Assembly (NCBI RefSeq): GCF_900156415.1
Contig: NZ_FTNM01000003.1
Coordinates: forward strand, 62,001-126,000
Source: Pontibacter lucknowensis
GTDB lineage: Bacteria > Bacteroidota > Bacteroidia > Cytophagales > Hymenobacteraceae
DNA length: 64,000 nt
Reading direction: 5' to 3'
The notes beneath the pieces were generated by a model, which ran no database searches, was not told where the DNA came from, and worked only from the letters and a program-made list of their open reading frames with translations. The position numbers were made by a program, and so were the translations under genes. Below, in pieces: positions 39,678-49,990 of the stretch (the stretch's first letter is position 1; the number at the start of each line of letters is the position of its first letter).

Positions 39678-41162
39678 ATGCTATTCAATTCCTTCGAGTT
39701 CCTGCTGTTCTTTCCGACCGTGGTTGGGCTCTACTTCCTGCTGCCTTACCGCTTCCGTTGGCTCCTGCTGCTTGTTGCCAGCTACACCTTCTATATGTTC
39801 TGGCGGGTGGACTACGCCATCATCTTGGTCATCTCCACCCTGATCGACTACACCTGTGGCATCATGATGGACCGCTACCCGGAGGAGGAGCGGGAGCGGC
39901 GCAAGCCCTGGCTGTGGCTGAGCCTGCTCTCCAACCTGGGTATTCTCTTCACCTTCAAGTACTACAACTTCTTCAACGGCGCTGCCTCTGATCTGGCCGA
40001 TCTGATGGGGGTGAGCTACGCGGCGCCCGCCTTCGAGCTGCTGCTGCCCATGGGTATCTCCTTCTATACCTTCCAGACGATGAGCTACTCGATCGACGTG
40101 TACTACGGCAGGATCAAGGCGGAGAAGCACCTGGGCATCTTTGCGCTCTTCGTGACGTTCTTTCCGCAGCTGGTGGCGGGTCCTATCGAGCGGGCGGGCA
40201 ACCTGCTGGGCCAGCTCAGGCAGAAGCACGACTTTGATTATGATAGGGTTACAAGCGGGCTTAAGCTAATGGCTTGGGGGCTGTTCAAAAAAGTGGTCGT
40301 GGCAGACCGCTTGGCACCAATGGTGAATACGGTCTACAACAATCCGACAGAATATGAAGGCATACCGTTAATCACTGCCACCGTGTTCTTCGCCTTCCAG
40401 ATCTACTGCGACTTCTCGGGCTACTCGGACATGGCCATCGGGGCGGCTCGGGTGATGGGCTTTGACCTGATGGAGAACTTCCGCAGACCCTATTTCTCTA
40501 AATCCATCAAGGAGTTTTGGGGCCGCTGGCACATCTCCCTCTCCACCTGGTTCAGGGATTACCTCTACATCCCGCTCGGAGGCAACCGGGTGGTGAAGTG
40601 GCGTTGGTACTACAACATCTTCGTGGTGTTCCTGGTGAGCGGCTTCTGGCACGGGGCTAACTGGACTTTTTTGGTGTGGGGTGCTCTACACGGTATTTAT
40701 CAGGTGTTCGGAGAGGTGACTAAAGATCAGCGTAACGGGTTAGCAAAAAGATTTGGATTGACGAAGGCATCGAGCATGGAAAGTATCTTGCAGATGGTAA
40801 CTACCTTCACTGTGGTTTGCCTGGCTTGGGTGTTCTTTAGAGCCAACACGATTGGGGATGCCTGGTACATTTCTACTCACATGTTTACAGGTTTAGAAGA
40901 ATCAGTGAGAACAATAGTATTTAACATAGAAGGATTAAGGGAAGAATGGCTCATTCTAGGGAGGTCAACTATATTTTTCGCGCTAGGCATACTAGCTATT
41001 ATGGTTTTACTAGTAATTGATTGGTTTAGGGAAAAGAATATGAATATTTCACTGGAAGTGCTTCCGTCATCGATAAGAGTTTTTGCTTATGGAGCTGTGA
41101 TAGCATTTATCCTGCTATTCGGAAGATTCGATGAAACAGAGTTTATATATTTTCAATTTTAA
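39678..41162 (+). CDS. AlgI-like MBOAT O-acyltransferase
   Basis: This 494-residue membrane protein has about 11 helices. MBOAT/AlgI signatures are MGISFYTFQTMSYSIDVY, YCDFSGYSDMAIG, WGRWHISLSTWFRDYLYIPLGG and GFWHGANW with the catalytic-type His325. The family moves acetyl (or other acyl) groups across the inner membrane for polysaccharide O-acylation. The SGNH gene 3 bp downstream is its likely partner. Base composition changes inside the gene: the first ~550 bp and 40380-40640 are GC-rich, the rest AT-rich, suggesting recombination at the edge of the polysaccharide locus. Confidence 0.93.
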   Translation: MLFNSFEFLLFFPTVVGLYFLLPYRFRWLLLLVASYTFYMFWRVDYAIILVISTLIDYTCGIMMDRYPEEERERRKPWLWLSLLSNLGILFTFKYYNFFNGAASDLADLMGVSYAAPAFELLLPMGISFYTFQTMSYSIDVYYGRIKAEKHLGIFALFVTFFPQLVAGPIERAGNLLGQLRQKHDFDYDRVTSGLKLMAWGLFKKVVVADRLAPMVNTVYNNPTEYEGIPLITATVFFAFQIYCDFSGYSDMAIGAARVMGFDLMENFRRPYFSKSIKEFWGRWHISLSTWFRDYLYIPLGGNRVVKWRWYYNIFVVFLVSGFWHGANWTFLVWGALHGIYQVFGEVTKDQRNGLAKRFGLTKASSMESILQMVTTFTVVCLAWVFFRANTIGDAWYISTHMFTGLEESVRTIVFNIEGLREEWLILGRSTIFFALGILAIMVLLVIDWFREKNMNISLEVLPSSIRVFAYGAVIAFILLFGRFDETEFIYFQF

Positions 41163-41165
41163 AAT

Positions 41166-42149
41166 ATGAAAAAGTTATTCATTAGAATTCTTCTTGTATT
41201 TTCTGCTTTCGTAATTATATACCTAGGTGCACTTACTCTATTACTTATTTTAGGCCACGTAAATAAACTCCCTAATGCAAAATATAAAGTAGGTGGCTAT
41301 GGGTATACTTTGCTTCGACTGGATGAAGCAAAAAAAGTGAAAGAATTAGATGTGTTAATTTTGGGGTCTTCACACGTGTATCGAGCGTTCGATACACGGA
41401 TTTTAGAAAAACATGGTTTTAAATCATTCAACTATGGAACTTCAGCCCAACCGCCGTATGTGACATACTTTCTTTTAAGGGATTTTCTTAAGCGAGAAAA
41501 ACCCAAACATATTGTAATGGATCTTTATTGGTCAATGTTACAAAAAACTGGAGTAGAAGCTGGTGTAGATATAATATCAAATTCAGAGATAAATGAAACT
41601 GCAATAGATATTGCAAGAGAGAGTGATGACATCATGTTGTATAATACACTTTTGATAAGTTATATAAGGCAGCTTTACAAACCTATTTCTACTGATGAGC
41701 AAAAAGATTTTAAAAATGACCAATATGTTCAGAATGGGTTTGTAGAATCATTTATAAAACAAAATGCAGATGATTCATTAAAACTTGCATCATTAAAGAA
41801 AATCACTTTCAAGCCTGCGGATATACAGGTTAATTCTGTCAAGAAAATTGTAAAGCTTTGTAAGGAGAATAATATTGACTTGACATTCGTTGTAACTCCT
41901 GTCACGAGAGAAAAAAAAGAGACTGTTTTGAATTATAATGAATATAGTCGATTCATAAATCAGTTAGCACAAGAGAATAATATTAGATTAATAGATTATA
42001 ACCAAAGACCAGACTTAGAACTAAATTCACAAACTGATTTTTATGATGCTAGTCACCTAAATCAATCTGGAGTTGTTAAGTTTAATAAAGTTTTCATTAA
42101 TGACTTTATCAAGTTATATAATGGAAAGTTAGCTAATAGCGACAAATAA
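41166..42149 (+). CDS. SGNH/GDSL-like acyltransferase partner
   Basis: The protein has 327 residues. An N-terminal membrane anchor (about residues 7-30) is followed by a periplasmic domain with SGNH blocks: LILGSSHVYRAF (nucleophile Ser), FNYGTSAQPPY (Gly block) and FYDASHLNQSGVVKF (Asp/His block). Proteins of this layout pair with MBOAT transporters (AlgI/AlgJ-X, PatA/PatB, DltB/DltD logic) and attach the acyl group to the polymer. Its position 3 bp after the MBOAT gene supports this. The Asn block is not obvious. Confidence 0.78.
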   Translation: MKKLFIRILLVFSAFVIIYLGALTLLLILGHVNKLPNAKYKVGGYGYTLLRLDEAKKVKELDVLILGSSHVYRAFDTRILEKHGFKSFNYGTSAQPPYVTYFLLRDFLKREKPKHIVMDLYWSMLQKTGVEAGVDIISNSEINETAIDIARESDDIMLYNTLLISYIRQLYKPISTDEQKDFKNDQYVQNGFVESFIKQNADDSLKLASLKKITFKPADIQVNSVKKIVKLCKENNIDLTFVVTPVTREKKETVLNYNEYSRFINQLAQENNIRLIDYNQRPDLELNSQTDFYDASHLNQSGVVKFNKVFINDFIKLYNGKLANSDK

Positions 42150-42360
42150 ATGATATTTAATGTGAACGAAGTTATATTAAATTTTAATAATTTAAGTCTC
42201 CGAATACTATTGTCACTAAGATAATTTATCTAATTAAATTTCTAAAAATCTGTATTCATAAACATTTTACGTAATTTTGCTTTCTGGCAAACTTATGTAT
42301 TTGCCTTTGGACGCTTAATTTGCTTTGCTGGCGAGAGCCTTAGCAAACATGTTTACCTGT

Positions 42361-43143
42361 ATGAAAATTAAACTGGCACTTTTTCTAAGTCTTCTCTTTT
42401 TCGCTTCTTGCAACTCGCTCCGTACCCGGAATATTGTTTATTTGAGTGACCTCGAGCAACAGGCTCTCATAACTGAGCCTGTTGAAATGAAACGCTTGTC
42501 TATAAAGCCTGGTGATCTCCTAACAATAGAGGTCCTTACGCCAAACCGCGAAACCAATATGATGTTCAGTAGAGGATTAATAGATGATGAAGGTGTAGGT
42601 GGCGGGGGTAATCAGATGCGGCAGGGTGGCAGGGGAAGTGAGTACCTTGTGGATACGAAAGGAACAATAGATTTTCCTGTATTGGGAAATTTAAAGGTAC
42701 AAGGCCTGACAACGGAACAAATACGAGATAGCGTCCTGTTGCAGGTTCAGGAGTATGTTCAAGACCCTATCGTAAAGGTAAGACTTCAGAATTTTAGATT
42801 TACGATGCTGGGTGAAGGAGGGAATAGAATTATTGAAGTACCAGGGGACAATGAAGATGTGAATTTGTTAGAAGGCTTTGCTATGGCAGGTGGTATTTCC
42901 GTGTATGGCAAAATGGAAAAGGTGCTCATAATTCGTGAAGAAAACGGTGTCAGAACAATGGCAAGGGTTAATCTAAATAAAAAAGAAACGTTGTATTCTC
43001 CCTACTTCTATCTGCAGCAGAACGATATAGTTTACGTTGAACCTACAAATGCAAAGGTTTCTGGTACAAGTTTTATCAGAAGGAACTGGGGATTTGCAGC
43101 TGGATTAATATCATCTGCTTTCGTGTTGTATAGATTATTGTAA
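42361..43143 (+). CDS. polysaccharide export lipoprotein (Wza-like)
   Basis: The protein has 260 residues from ATG 42361; the first in-frame ATG at 42325 would place 12 residues before the signal. The lipoprotein signal ends FFASC (Cys18). The Poly_export domain includes IKPGDLLTIEV, YLVDTKGTIDFPVLGNLKVQGLTTEQI and VQDPIVKVRLQNFRF, followed by an SLBB-like part (VNLLEGFAMAGGISVYGKMEKV). A C-terminal hydrophobic segment (WGFAAGLISSAFVLY) is typical of Bacteroidota forms. It should form the outer-membrane export channel, paired with the kinase that follows 17 bp downstream. A TAATTTTG at 42272-42279 is a possible -7 box. Confidence 0.9.
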   Translation: MKIKLALFLSLLFFASCNSLRTRNIVYLSDLEQQALITEPVEMKRLSIKPGDLLTIEVLTPNRETNMMFSRGLIDDEGVGGGGNQMRQGGRGSEYLVDTKGTIDFPVLGNLKVQGLTTEQIRDSVLLQVQEYVQDPIVKVRLQNFRFTMLGEGGNRIIEVPGDNEDVNLLEGFAMAGGISVYGKMEKVLIIREENGVRTMARVNLNKKETLYSPYFYLQQNDIVYVEPTNAKVSGTSFIRRNWGFAAGLISSAFVLYRLL

Positions 43144-43160
43144 TTTCTTAGATTTTCCCT

Positions 43161-45509
43161 ATGTCTGATTTGGAGTTCAATGATTCGCAAAACGAGTCAA
43201 TTGATTTAAAAGGCTTAGTACTAAAGTATCTCAAATACTGGTATCTGTTTATTTTAGGTGTAATAATCAGCTTTGCTGTCGTTCACGTTTATTTACGATA
43301 TACAATTCCAGTTTATAAAATAAGAGCGAGTATTCTTATTAAAGATGAGTCTGTAGGAGAAGGACCTAGTACACAGGCATTAGGCGAATTGGCTTTTTTT
43401 CGCACTACTAACTCTTTGTCAAATGAACTTTTAATATTAAAGTCAGTTGGCTTGATGGAGCGCGTCCTCACTGAATTGGATTATCAAACTTCATTTTACA
43501 GCGTAGGTCGGTTTAAGACGACAGAACTGTATGGTAAAGAGCTTCCACTTAAGATAATAATATCTAACCTTGACTCAGCAACTATCGGTAAAAGTTTTAT
43601 AGTGCATAACAAAGATGGACAATTTTATGACCTGTATCGTGGAGAGAATAAGATTGGGAGTCATCGGTATGGTGAAAAACTAAACATGTATGGGTCCTCT
43701 TTCACCATAATAGCGGATACAGACGTTGCTGCCAATAGAAGGATCTCTGTTAAGTTCAATGATATAAGAAAATTGGCAAATCATTACAGCGGCAAGTTAA
43801 ACATTAAAAGTATCAACAGTGCCTCGTCAGTGATGGAAATTAGTATGAATGATGCCGTGCCTGCTAAAGGTAAAGATGTAATTAACAAACTGATTGAAGT
43901 CTATAACAGGGAAGGTATCGAAGATAAAAATCAAGTGATTGCCAACACCATTAAGTTTATAGATGAAAGGCTTATATACTTGACTAAGGAACTAGATGCA
44001 GTAGAACAGGACGTTGAAGAATATAAGCGAAAAAATAAACCAGTAGCTATCCCATCATACTCAGGGCTTTATTCAGGTACGGTAAATGAGTTTAGCAAAC
44101 AACTTATCAGTACAGAAATTGAGTTAGAGGTACTCAAGTCAATTGAAAAGTATATAAGTAATGAAGAGACTAAGTTCGAGGCTGTTCCTACTACGTTAGG
44201 GGTAGGAGATGGAACACTTTCTAACTTAATAGGAAGTTTTAATCAATTACAGTCCCAGAGGCAATCCATGCTACGCAGTGTTAAACCAGGAAGTCCCTTG
44301 GTTCAAAACGCAGAAAGTCAGCTTGAAAGCCTGAGAACGAATATTTTAGAGACTATTAAGAACCTTCGGGAAAATATACTGCTACTTAGAAAAAATTACC
44401 AAGCGAATATAGATCGCTATGAAAATCAGCTTATCGAACTTCCTTCTATGGAGCGGGATCTGTTGAAAATTAACAGGCAACAAGGAATTAAGGAAGGGCT
44501 GTACTTATACCTATTACGGAAACGAGAAGAAGCTGCAATTTCTCAAGCAGTGACAGTTTCAAATTCAAGAGTAGTAGACAAAGCTTCAGCAAGTGGCACT
44601 CCAATCGAGCCGCAACCAAGTACTCTATATTTGTATGCTTTAATTGCAGGGTTAGCCATACCTTTTGCGGGACTTTTCTTAAAGGATATGCTTAATGATA
44701 CGGTTCAAGAATCAAGGGATGTCGAAAAATCAACCTTAACGCCAATCTTAGGTGAAATTGCACATAATGATACCGGGAATCTGCTTGTGGTCAACCAAGA
44801 AAGCCGTAGTACCAGTGCTGAGTTGTTTAGATTATTGCGGGCAAATTTTCAGTTTGCTGCTGGAGGTAAAGAGAATAAAGTCATACTAATAACTTCCAGT
44901 ATGAGCGGTGAAGGAAAGACTTTCTTTAGCTTAAACTTAGCGGCAAGCTTGGTAATGACAGGAAAAAAAGTCATTGTATTAGGTTTTGACTTACGTAAAC
45001 CTAAATTAACGCAAGGTGTAAATCTTCCCAATAATATTGGAATTACCAATTACCTTATCTCCGATAATGTACAAATTGACGACCTAATTCAGTTTGCTCC
45101 GGATCTGCCAGAACTTGCTATTATTGGTTCCGGGCCTATTCCACCTAATCCAGCCGAACTAATGTTGCTACCTAAAATCGGGGTGCTGATCGACGAACTG
45201 AAAGCTGGTTTTGACTATATTATTATTGATTCTTCCCCGATCGGGCAGGTAGCAGATTCATTGGCACTAGCACCATACATTGATTCCAGCTTGTACATTG
45301 TGCGCTATAATTATACAAGCAAAAAGCAATTGCAAATTATTGATGACCTTTATAGGTCACGCAAGCTAAAGCATCCGATGATTGTGCTGAACGATGCTAA
45401 AAAGAATAACAGCTATGGCTACTCTTATGGCTACGGATACGGCTATGGTAATTATTATGAGGAAGAGAAAAAAAGCATTGGGAGCAGGATTAGGAAGTTA
45501 GTGAAGTAA
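43161..45509 (+). CDS. polysaccharide copolymerase/tyrosine kinase (Wzc-like)
   Basis: The protein has 782 residues. Two membrane helices (about residues 31-53 and 487-510) flank a long coiled-coil periplasmic Wzz domain. The cytosolic BY-kinase has Walker A SSMSGEGKTF (near residue 580), Walker A' VIVLGFDLRKPKL and Walker B YIIIDSSP. The tail SYGYSYGYGYGYGNYY is a tyrosine cluster for autophosphorylation. It controls chain length and works with the Wza-like lipoprotein in polymer export. No dedicated tyrosine phosphatase gene is visible nearby. Confidence 0.93.
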   Translation: MSDLEFNDSQNESIDLKGLVLKYLKYWYLFILGVIISFAVVHVYLRYTIPVYKIRASILIKDESVGEGPSTQALGELAFFRTTNSLSNELLILKSVGLMERVLTELDYQTSFYSVGRFKTTELYGKELPLKIIISNLDSATIGKSFIVHNKDGQFYDLYRGENKIGSHRYGEKLNMYGSSFTIIADTDVAANRRISVKFNDIRKLANHYSGKLNIKSINSASSVMEISMNDAVPAKGKDVINKLIEVYNREGIEDKNQVIANTIKFIDERLIYLTKELDAVEQDVEEYKRKNKPVAIPSYSGLYSGTVNEFSKQLISTEIELEVLKSIEKYISNEETKFEAVPTTLGVGDGTLSNLIGSFNQLQSQRQSMLRSVKPGSPLVQNAESQLESLRTNILETIKNLRENILLLRKNYQANIDRYENQLIELPSMERDLLKINRQQGIKEGLYLYLLRKREEAAISQAVTVSNSRVVDKASASGTPIEPQPSTLYLYALIAGLAIPFAGLFLKDMLNDTVQESRDVEKSTLTPILGEIAHNDTGNLLVVNQESRSTSAELFRLLRANFQFAAGGKENKVILITSSMSGEGKTFFSLNLAASLVMTGKKVIVLGFDLRKPKLTQGVNLPNNIGITNYLISDNVQIDDLIQFAPDLPELAIIGSGPIPPNPAELMLLPKIGVLIDELKAGFDYIIIDSSPIGQVADSLALAPYIDSSLYIVRYNYTSKKQLQIIDDLYRSRKLKHPMIVLNDAKKNNSYGYSYGYGYGYGNYYEEEKKSIGSRIRKLVK

Positions 45510-45641
45510 ACCACCCTTGACTCTCCTGAGAACAGGAAGAAAGAATGGATAGAGCTAACGTGGAAATAAATGTGTGGGGATAGGTCATGCTGTCCGAATG
45601 GTGTAGTATAATTTGGAACAATAAAAACAAATATAAAAGAC

Positions 45642-46949
45642 ATGCCACAATATATGACAACAGACATAGAGGATGCTAAGATTGCTGTAATCGGCTTAGG
45701 CTATGTTGGCCTGCCATTAGCGGTGGAATTTGCAAAGCAATTCCCTACTGTTGGTTTTGATATTAATGAAACTCGTGTTCGCGAGCTGAACAACGGGCAC
45801 GACCGTACCTTAGAGGTAGAAGACGAAATCCTGAAAGCTGTATTGGAGAGTGAGATAAATGATAAAGGGCTCTATTGCTCGAATAAACTGAGCGATATTG
45901 AACATTGTAATTATTACATTGTAACAGTACCAACACCAGTAGATAAAAACAATCGTCCAGACCTAACTCCGCTGTACAAAGCAAGTGAAACAGTTGGTAA
46001 AGTACTTAAGCCTGGAGATATTGTAGTGTATGAGTCAACAGTCTACCCCGGCGTAACCGAAGAAGAGTGTGTACCGGTGCTGGAGCGTATGTCTGGGCTA
46101 AAATTTAACCATGATTTCTTTGCTGGATATTCGCCAGAACGCATCAATCCGGGAGACAAAGAGCATACAGTGTCGAAAATACTAAAAATAACTTCCGGTT
46201 CTAATCCTGAGACTGCTGAGAAAGTAGATCAGCTATATCGTTCCGTTATTACAGCTGGTACGCATAAAGCGACCTCCATCAAGGTGGCAGAAGCAGCTAA
46301 GGTGATAGAGAATGCGCAGCGCGACATCAATATCGCCTTTGTCAATGAGCTGGCCAAGATTTTCAACCGGTTAGGGATTGATACAGATGAAGTTTTAGAG
46401 GCTGCTGGGACTAAGTGGAACTTCCTCAAGTTTAAGCCAGGTTTAGTGGGCGGGCACTGCATAGGCGTAGACCCCTATTACTTGGCCCAGAAAGCGCAGG
46501 AGGCTGGCTACCACCCTGAAATCATTTTGGCCGGTCGTCGACTGAACGATGGCATGGGCGAGTATGTTGCCCATGAGGTAATCAAGCTAATGGTGAAGAA
46601 GGACATTCCAGTAAAGGGAGCTAATATACTGGTACTAGGTATCACCTTTAAAGAGAATTGCCCGGACGTACGCAACACCAAGGTAGTGGATATTCTACAC
46701 ACTCTGAAAGACTACGATACGAACATCACTATCTACGACCCATGGGCCGAGCCAGCCGAGGTGAAGCATGAATATGGGTGGGACTCTGTGAAAGAACTTA
46801 ACGGAACTACTGACTGTGACGCTATCATCTTAGCCGTATCTCACAATGAATTCAAGTCATTAGATATAAACAAGCTCTGCAAAGAAAAAGCTGTGATATA
46901 CGATGTTAAGGGAGCATTGCCAAAAGAACTTTCCGACGGTAGGCTTTAA
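45642..46949 (+). CDS. nucleotide-sugar dehydrogenase (TviB/WbpO-like UDP-HexNAc 6-dehydrogenase)
   Basis: The protein has 435 residues. The NAD-binding GLGYVGLP (residues 17-24) is followed by [27 protein letters not shown] sequence, typical of the TviB/VipA/WbpO group. The catalytic Cys lies in [14 protein letters not shown] (about residue 273). It oxidises C6 of UDP-GlcNAc or UDP-GalNAc to the uronic acid. With the C4-epimerase next to it, the expected product is UDP-GalNAcA. Its base composition is clearly more GC-rich than most of the locus. Confidence 0.9.
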   Translation: MPQYMTTDIEDAKIAVIGLGYVGLPLAVEFAKQFPTVGFDINETRVRELNNGHDRTLEVEDEILKAVLESEINDKGLYCSNKLSDIEHCNYYIVTVPTPVDKNNRPDLTPLYKASETVGKVLKPGDIVVYESTVYPGVTEEECVPVLERMSGLKFNHDFFAGYSPERINPGDKEHTVSKILKITSGSNPETAEKVDQLYRSVITAGTHKATSIKVAEAAKVIENAQRDINIAFVNELAKIFNRLGIDTDEVLEAAGTKWNFLKFKPGLVGGHCIGVDPYYLAQKAQEAGYHPEIILAGRRLNDGMGEYVAHEVIKLMVKKDIPVKGANILVLGITFKENCPDVRNTKVVDILHTLKDYDTNITIYDPWAEPAEVKHEYGWDSVKELNGTTDCDAIILAVSHNEFKSLDINKLCKEKAVIYDVKGALPKELSDGRL

Positions 46950-47041
46950 TGTTATTACTTCGAAATTAACTTCATCAGTAAAAGAAGTACTGAAAACAGC
47001 AAAGTGCTCTAATTAAACTTTTAAACCTGACAGAGTAAACC

Positions 47042-48031
47042 GTGTACGACATAAAATATCACACAACTGACATAAGCCAAAATAGCTTTCTTATCACTGG
47101 AGGAGCTGGCTTTATTGGATCTAATATCGTTGAGTATCTACTAAGGTACGGTGCTGGTAAAGTAAGAATACTGGATAATTTCTCTACAGGCTCGCATGCC
47201 AATATTGAGGACTTTAAAAATAACCCTGCATTTGAATTGTTAGAAGGTGATATTCGCGAGATGGAAACCTGCCGCAGAGCTCTAGCAGGAATTGATTATG
47301 TTTCCCATCAAGCTGCATTAGGCTCAGTACCCCGATCAATAAATGATCCGATTACCAGTAATGAAGTTAATGTAAATGGTTTTTTAAACATGTTAGTAGC
47401 TGCACGGGACTATGGTGTAAAGCGTTTCATCTATGCGGCAAGTTCTAGCACTTACGGTGATCATCCAGATTTACCTAAAGTTGAAGATAAAATTGGAAAT
47501 CCGCTGTCTCCGTATGCTGTGACTAAGTATGTTAATGAATTATATGCAAGTGTTTTCTCTAAGACTTACGATTTTCATGCAATTGGTTTGCGATATTTCA
47601 ATGTATTTGGACCAAAACAAAATCCTAAAGGACCATATGCAGCTGTCATCCCATTGTTTATAGAGGCAGCTCTGAAAGATTATACTCCCTATATAAATGG
47701 CGATGGGGAAACTAGTCGAGATTTTACATTTGTAGAAAATGCTGTGCAGGCTAATATAAAAGCATTATTGTTAGATAAAGTTGATAAAGATGAAATAGTG
47801 AATATCGCCTTTGGTAAGCGCACGACCCTCAATGAACTGTGGAGAAGTATAGCTAGTACATCAATGACAGCAGTTATTCCTGAATATAGAGAGGAGCGTA
47901 AAGGCGATGTACGTCATAGTTTAGCAGATATAAGCAAAGCCAAAAAACTAATTGGATATTCCCCAATGTTTTCGGTAACAGACGGCTTAGATTTAACTGT
48001 TAAATGGTATAACAACCAAGCTAAAATGTAA
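47042..48031 (+). CDS. NAD-dependent UDP-HexNAc C4-epimerase (WbpP/TviC-like)
   Basis: This 329-residue extended SDR uses a GTG start. It has TGGAGFIGSN (about residues 18-27), catalytic Ser in AASSSTYGD and YAVTK (158-162). The sequence flow (RILDNFSTGSHANIEDF, HQAALGSVPRSINDP) matches WbpP/TviC/VipB-type epimerases that interconvert UDP-GlcNAc(A) and UDP-GalNAc(A). It follows the dehydrogenase gene, completing a GalNAcA route as in the Vi antigen and P. aeruginosa O6. Confidence 0.9.
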   Translation: MYDIKYHTTDISQNSFLITGGAGFIGSNIVEYLLRYGAGKVRILDNFSTGSHANIEDFKNNPAFELLEGDIREMETCRRALAGIDYVSHQAALGSVPRSINDPITSNEVNVNGFLNMLVAARDYGVKRFIYAASSSTYGDHPDLPKVEDKIGNPLSPYAVTKYVNELYASVFSKTYDFHAIGLRYFNVFGPKQNPKGPYAAVIPLFIEAALKDYTPYINGDGETSRDFTFVENAVQANIKALLLDKVDKDEIVNIAFGKRTTLNELWRSIASTSMTAVIPEYREERKGDVRHSLADISKAKKLIGYSPMFSVTDGLDLTVKWYNNQAKM

Positions 48032-48110
48032 AATAAAGTTACTTTTTTGTAGCTGCGATATGTTGATTATTTTATCTGTTGTCTGGTAAACCTTTTGAAG
48101 ACTTATTCTA

Positions 48111-49907
48111 TTGAAAACAATAAAAAACTTAGTAAAGAAATACTTTGCTCATTTTGCTTACTTCTATTCCCATCTTAAAAGCAAATTATTTTTAGCACTA
48201 GCCCTAAGTTTAATTGTTGGTGTATTAGATGGTTTTGGACTAGCCATGTTCTTACCACTATTGCAGATGGTGGATGGAAATGAAGAAGTTACATCAGAAG
48301 GATTAGGCAATTTAAGTTTCTTAATAGAGGGGTTAAGTTATTTAGGGATTAATCTCACTATAAATTCTATCTTATTTGTGATTCTATTTTTCTTTACCTT
48401 AAAAGGTATTTTCAAATTTATTGAATCATATAATAAGGTGCTGACACAGCAGTATTTTATTAAAAAACTTCGTTTTAATAATGTTAGCAAGTTAAATAAC
48501 TTTAGCTATAAATCTTTTGTTATGGCCGATTCTGGTCGTATACAAAATACATTAAGTGGAGAAGTTGGACGTGTAGTCAGAGCTTATCAAGCTTACTTCA
48601 TGACAGTGCAAGCTGGGATTATGGTTTTTGTCTATGTTGTGATGGCATATTTAACCAATCCGCAATTTGCCATTTTAGTAACTCTTGGTGGAGGCTTATC
48701 AAACCTTGTTTTCAGACAGATCTATAAGAAAACAAAAGAGACATCCAGAAAAATATCAAATGCAGGGCATAAGTTTCAGGGTTTATTAATCCAAAATGTA
48801 GCTTTTTTTAAATATTTAAAGGCAACAGGTTTAAGTCCTGTGTTTGCGAAGAAACTGAAGCAAGCAGTTATTACAATTGAGAATAATAATAAGAAAATAG
48901 GTTTCTATAATTCAATTCTTTCAGCTACCAGAGAACCGTTGGTTATAGCTGTTGTGGTAGCTGTAATTACTATTCAAATAACTTATTTCTCAGAAAGTTT
49001 AGGCCTGATAATTCTAAGTCTTTTGTTTTTTTATAGGTCTCTTACTTTCTTAATGGTTTTGCAAACACAATGGAATAACTTTCTGAATGTTTCAGGGTCA
49101 TTAGAAAATATGACTGAGTTTATGCAGGAATTATCTGCTCATCAGGATAAGTTAGGTGGTGAAAAAATAAAAGCATTTAACAAGTCTTTAGAAATTAAAG
49201 GTGGTGGATTTAAGTATGGTGAAGCAAGTATTTTACGGAACATCAATTTACATATTGATAGGAACCAAACAATAGCATTTGTAGGGGAGAGCGGAAGCGG
49301 AAAAACTACTTTAGTAAATTTACTTTCTGGGTTAATACCTTTATCTGATGGCTCATTCTTAATTGATAGCAAGCCTTCTTCGGAGATTGATATCTCATCA
49401 TTTCAAAAACGAATAGGCTATATAACACAGGAGCCTGTTATATTCAGTGATAGCATTTATAATAATGTCACTTTCTGGGCAGAAGATAATCCTGAAAATA
49501 AAGCTAGATTTTGGGAGGCACTCCATAAAGCTGCTATTGCAGATTTTATTCAAGATTTACCAAATAAGGAAAATTCTATGTTAGGGAATAATGGAATATT
49601 GATTAGTGGCGGGCAGAAGCAAAGGCTCTCAATAGCCAGGGAACTGTACAAAGATATTGATATACTCATCATGGATGAGGCTACTTCTGCATTAGATTCG
49701 GAAACTGAAAAGGTTATTCAGGAGAATATAGACTCACTAAAAGGAAAGTATACAATCTTAATTGTTGCCCATAGATTAGCAACTGTTAAAAATGCAGATC
49801 AGATTGTGTTACTTGAGAATGGAGAAATATCGGCAATAGGGGACTTTGTTAGCTTAACCTCAAAATCCGAAAACTTTAAAAGGATGGTGAGTTTGCAAGA
49901 AGTTTAG
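48111..49907 (+). CDS. ABC transporter, fused permease and ATPase (polysaccharide locus flippase-like)
   Basis: The protein has 598 residues with a TTG start (MKTIKNLVKKYF). Six membrane helices are followed by an ATPase with GESGSGKTTLV (Walker A, about residue 391), ISGGQKQRLSIARE (signature) and ILIMDEATSALDSETE (Walker B). Half-size exporters of this type in glycan loci (PglK-like) flip lipid-linked oligosaccharides. Since no Wzx-type flippase is visible in the window, this may be the unit-flipping protein; that is inference from context. Confidence 0.88.
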   Translation: MKTIKNLVKKYFAHFAYFYSHLKSKLFLALALSLIVGVLDGFGLAMFLPLLQMVDGNEEVTSEGLGNLSFLIEGLSYLGINLTINSILFVILFFFTLKGIFKFIESYNKVLTQQYFIKKLRFNNVSKLNNFSYKSFVMADSGRIQNTLSGEVGRVVRAYQAYFMTVQAGIMVFVYVVMAYLTNPQFAILVTLGGGLSNLVFRQIYKKTKETSRKISNAGHKFQGLLIQNVAFFKYLKATGLSPVFAKKLKQAVITIENNNKKIGFYNSILSATREPLVIAVVVAVITIQITYFSESLGLIILSLLFFYRSLTFLMVLQTQWNNFLNVSGSLENMTEFMQELSAHQDKLGGEKIKAFNKSLEIKGGGFKYGEASILRNINLHIDRNQTIAFVGESGSGKTTLVNLLSGLIPLSDGSFLIDSKPSSEIDISSFQKRIGYITQEPVIFSDSIYNNVTFWAEDNPENKARFWEALHKAAIADFIQDLPNKENSMLGNNGILISGGQKQRLSIARELYKDIDILIMDEATSALDSETEKVIQENIDSLKGKYTILIVAHRLATVKNADQIVLLENGEISAIGDFVSLTSKSENFKRMVSLQEV

Positions 49908-49990
49908 ACTTGAGCAATATTATTATCCTTAGCCTCCCGAGTAAATTTAAAAGCCGACAGTTTGTTTTCAATTAATAATATTAGTTAAGA

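Noticed and set aside
45418..45465. Tandem repeat of TAT/GGC codons that looks like a microsatellite
   Set aside because: It encodes the tyrosine-rich tail (SYGYGYGYG) expected of Wzc-type kinases; a functional tail, not a separate repeat element.
48111..49907. Considered a bacteriocin or lipid A exporter
   Set aside because: No peptidase domain or precursor peptide is present; the position among glycan genes makes an oligosaccharide flippase-type role more likely, though unproven.
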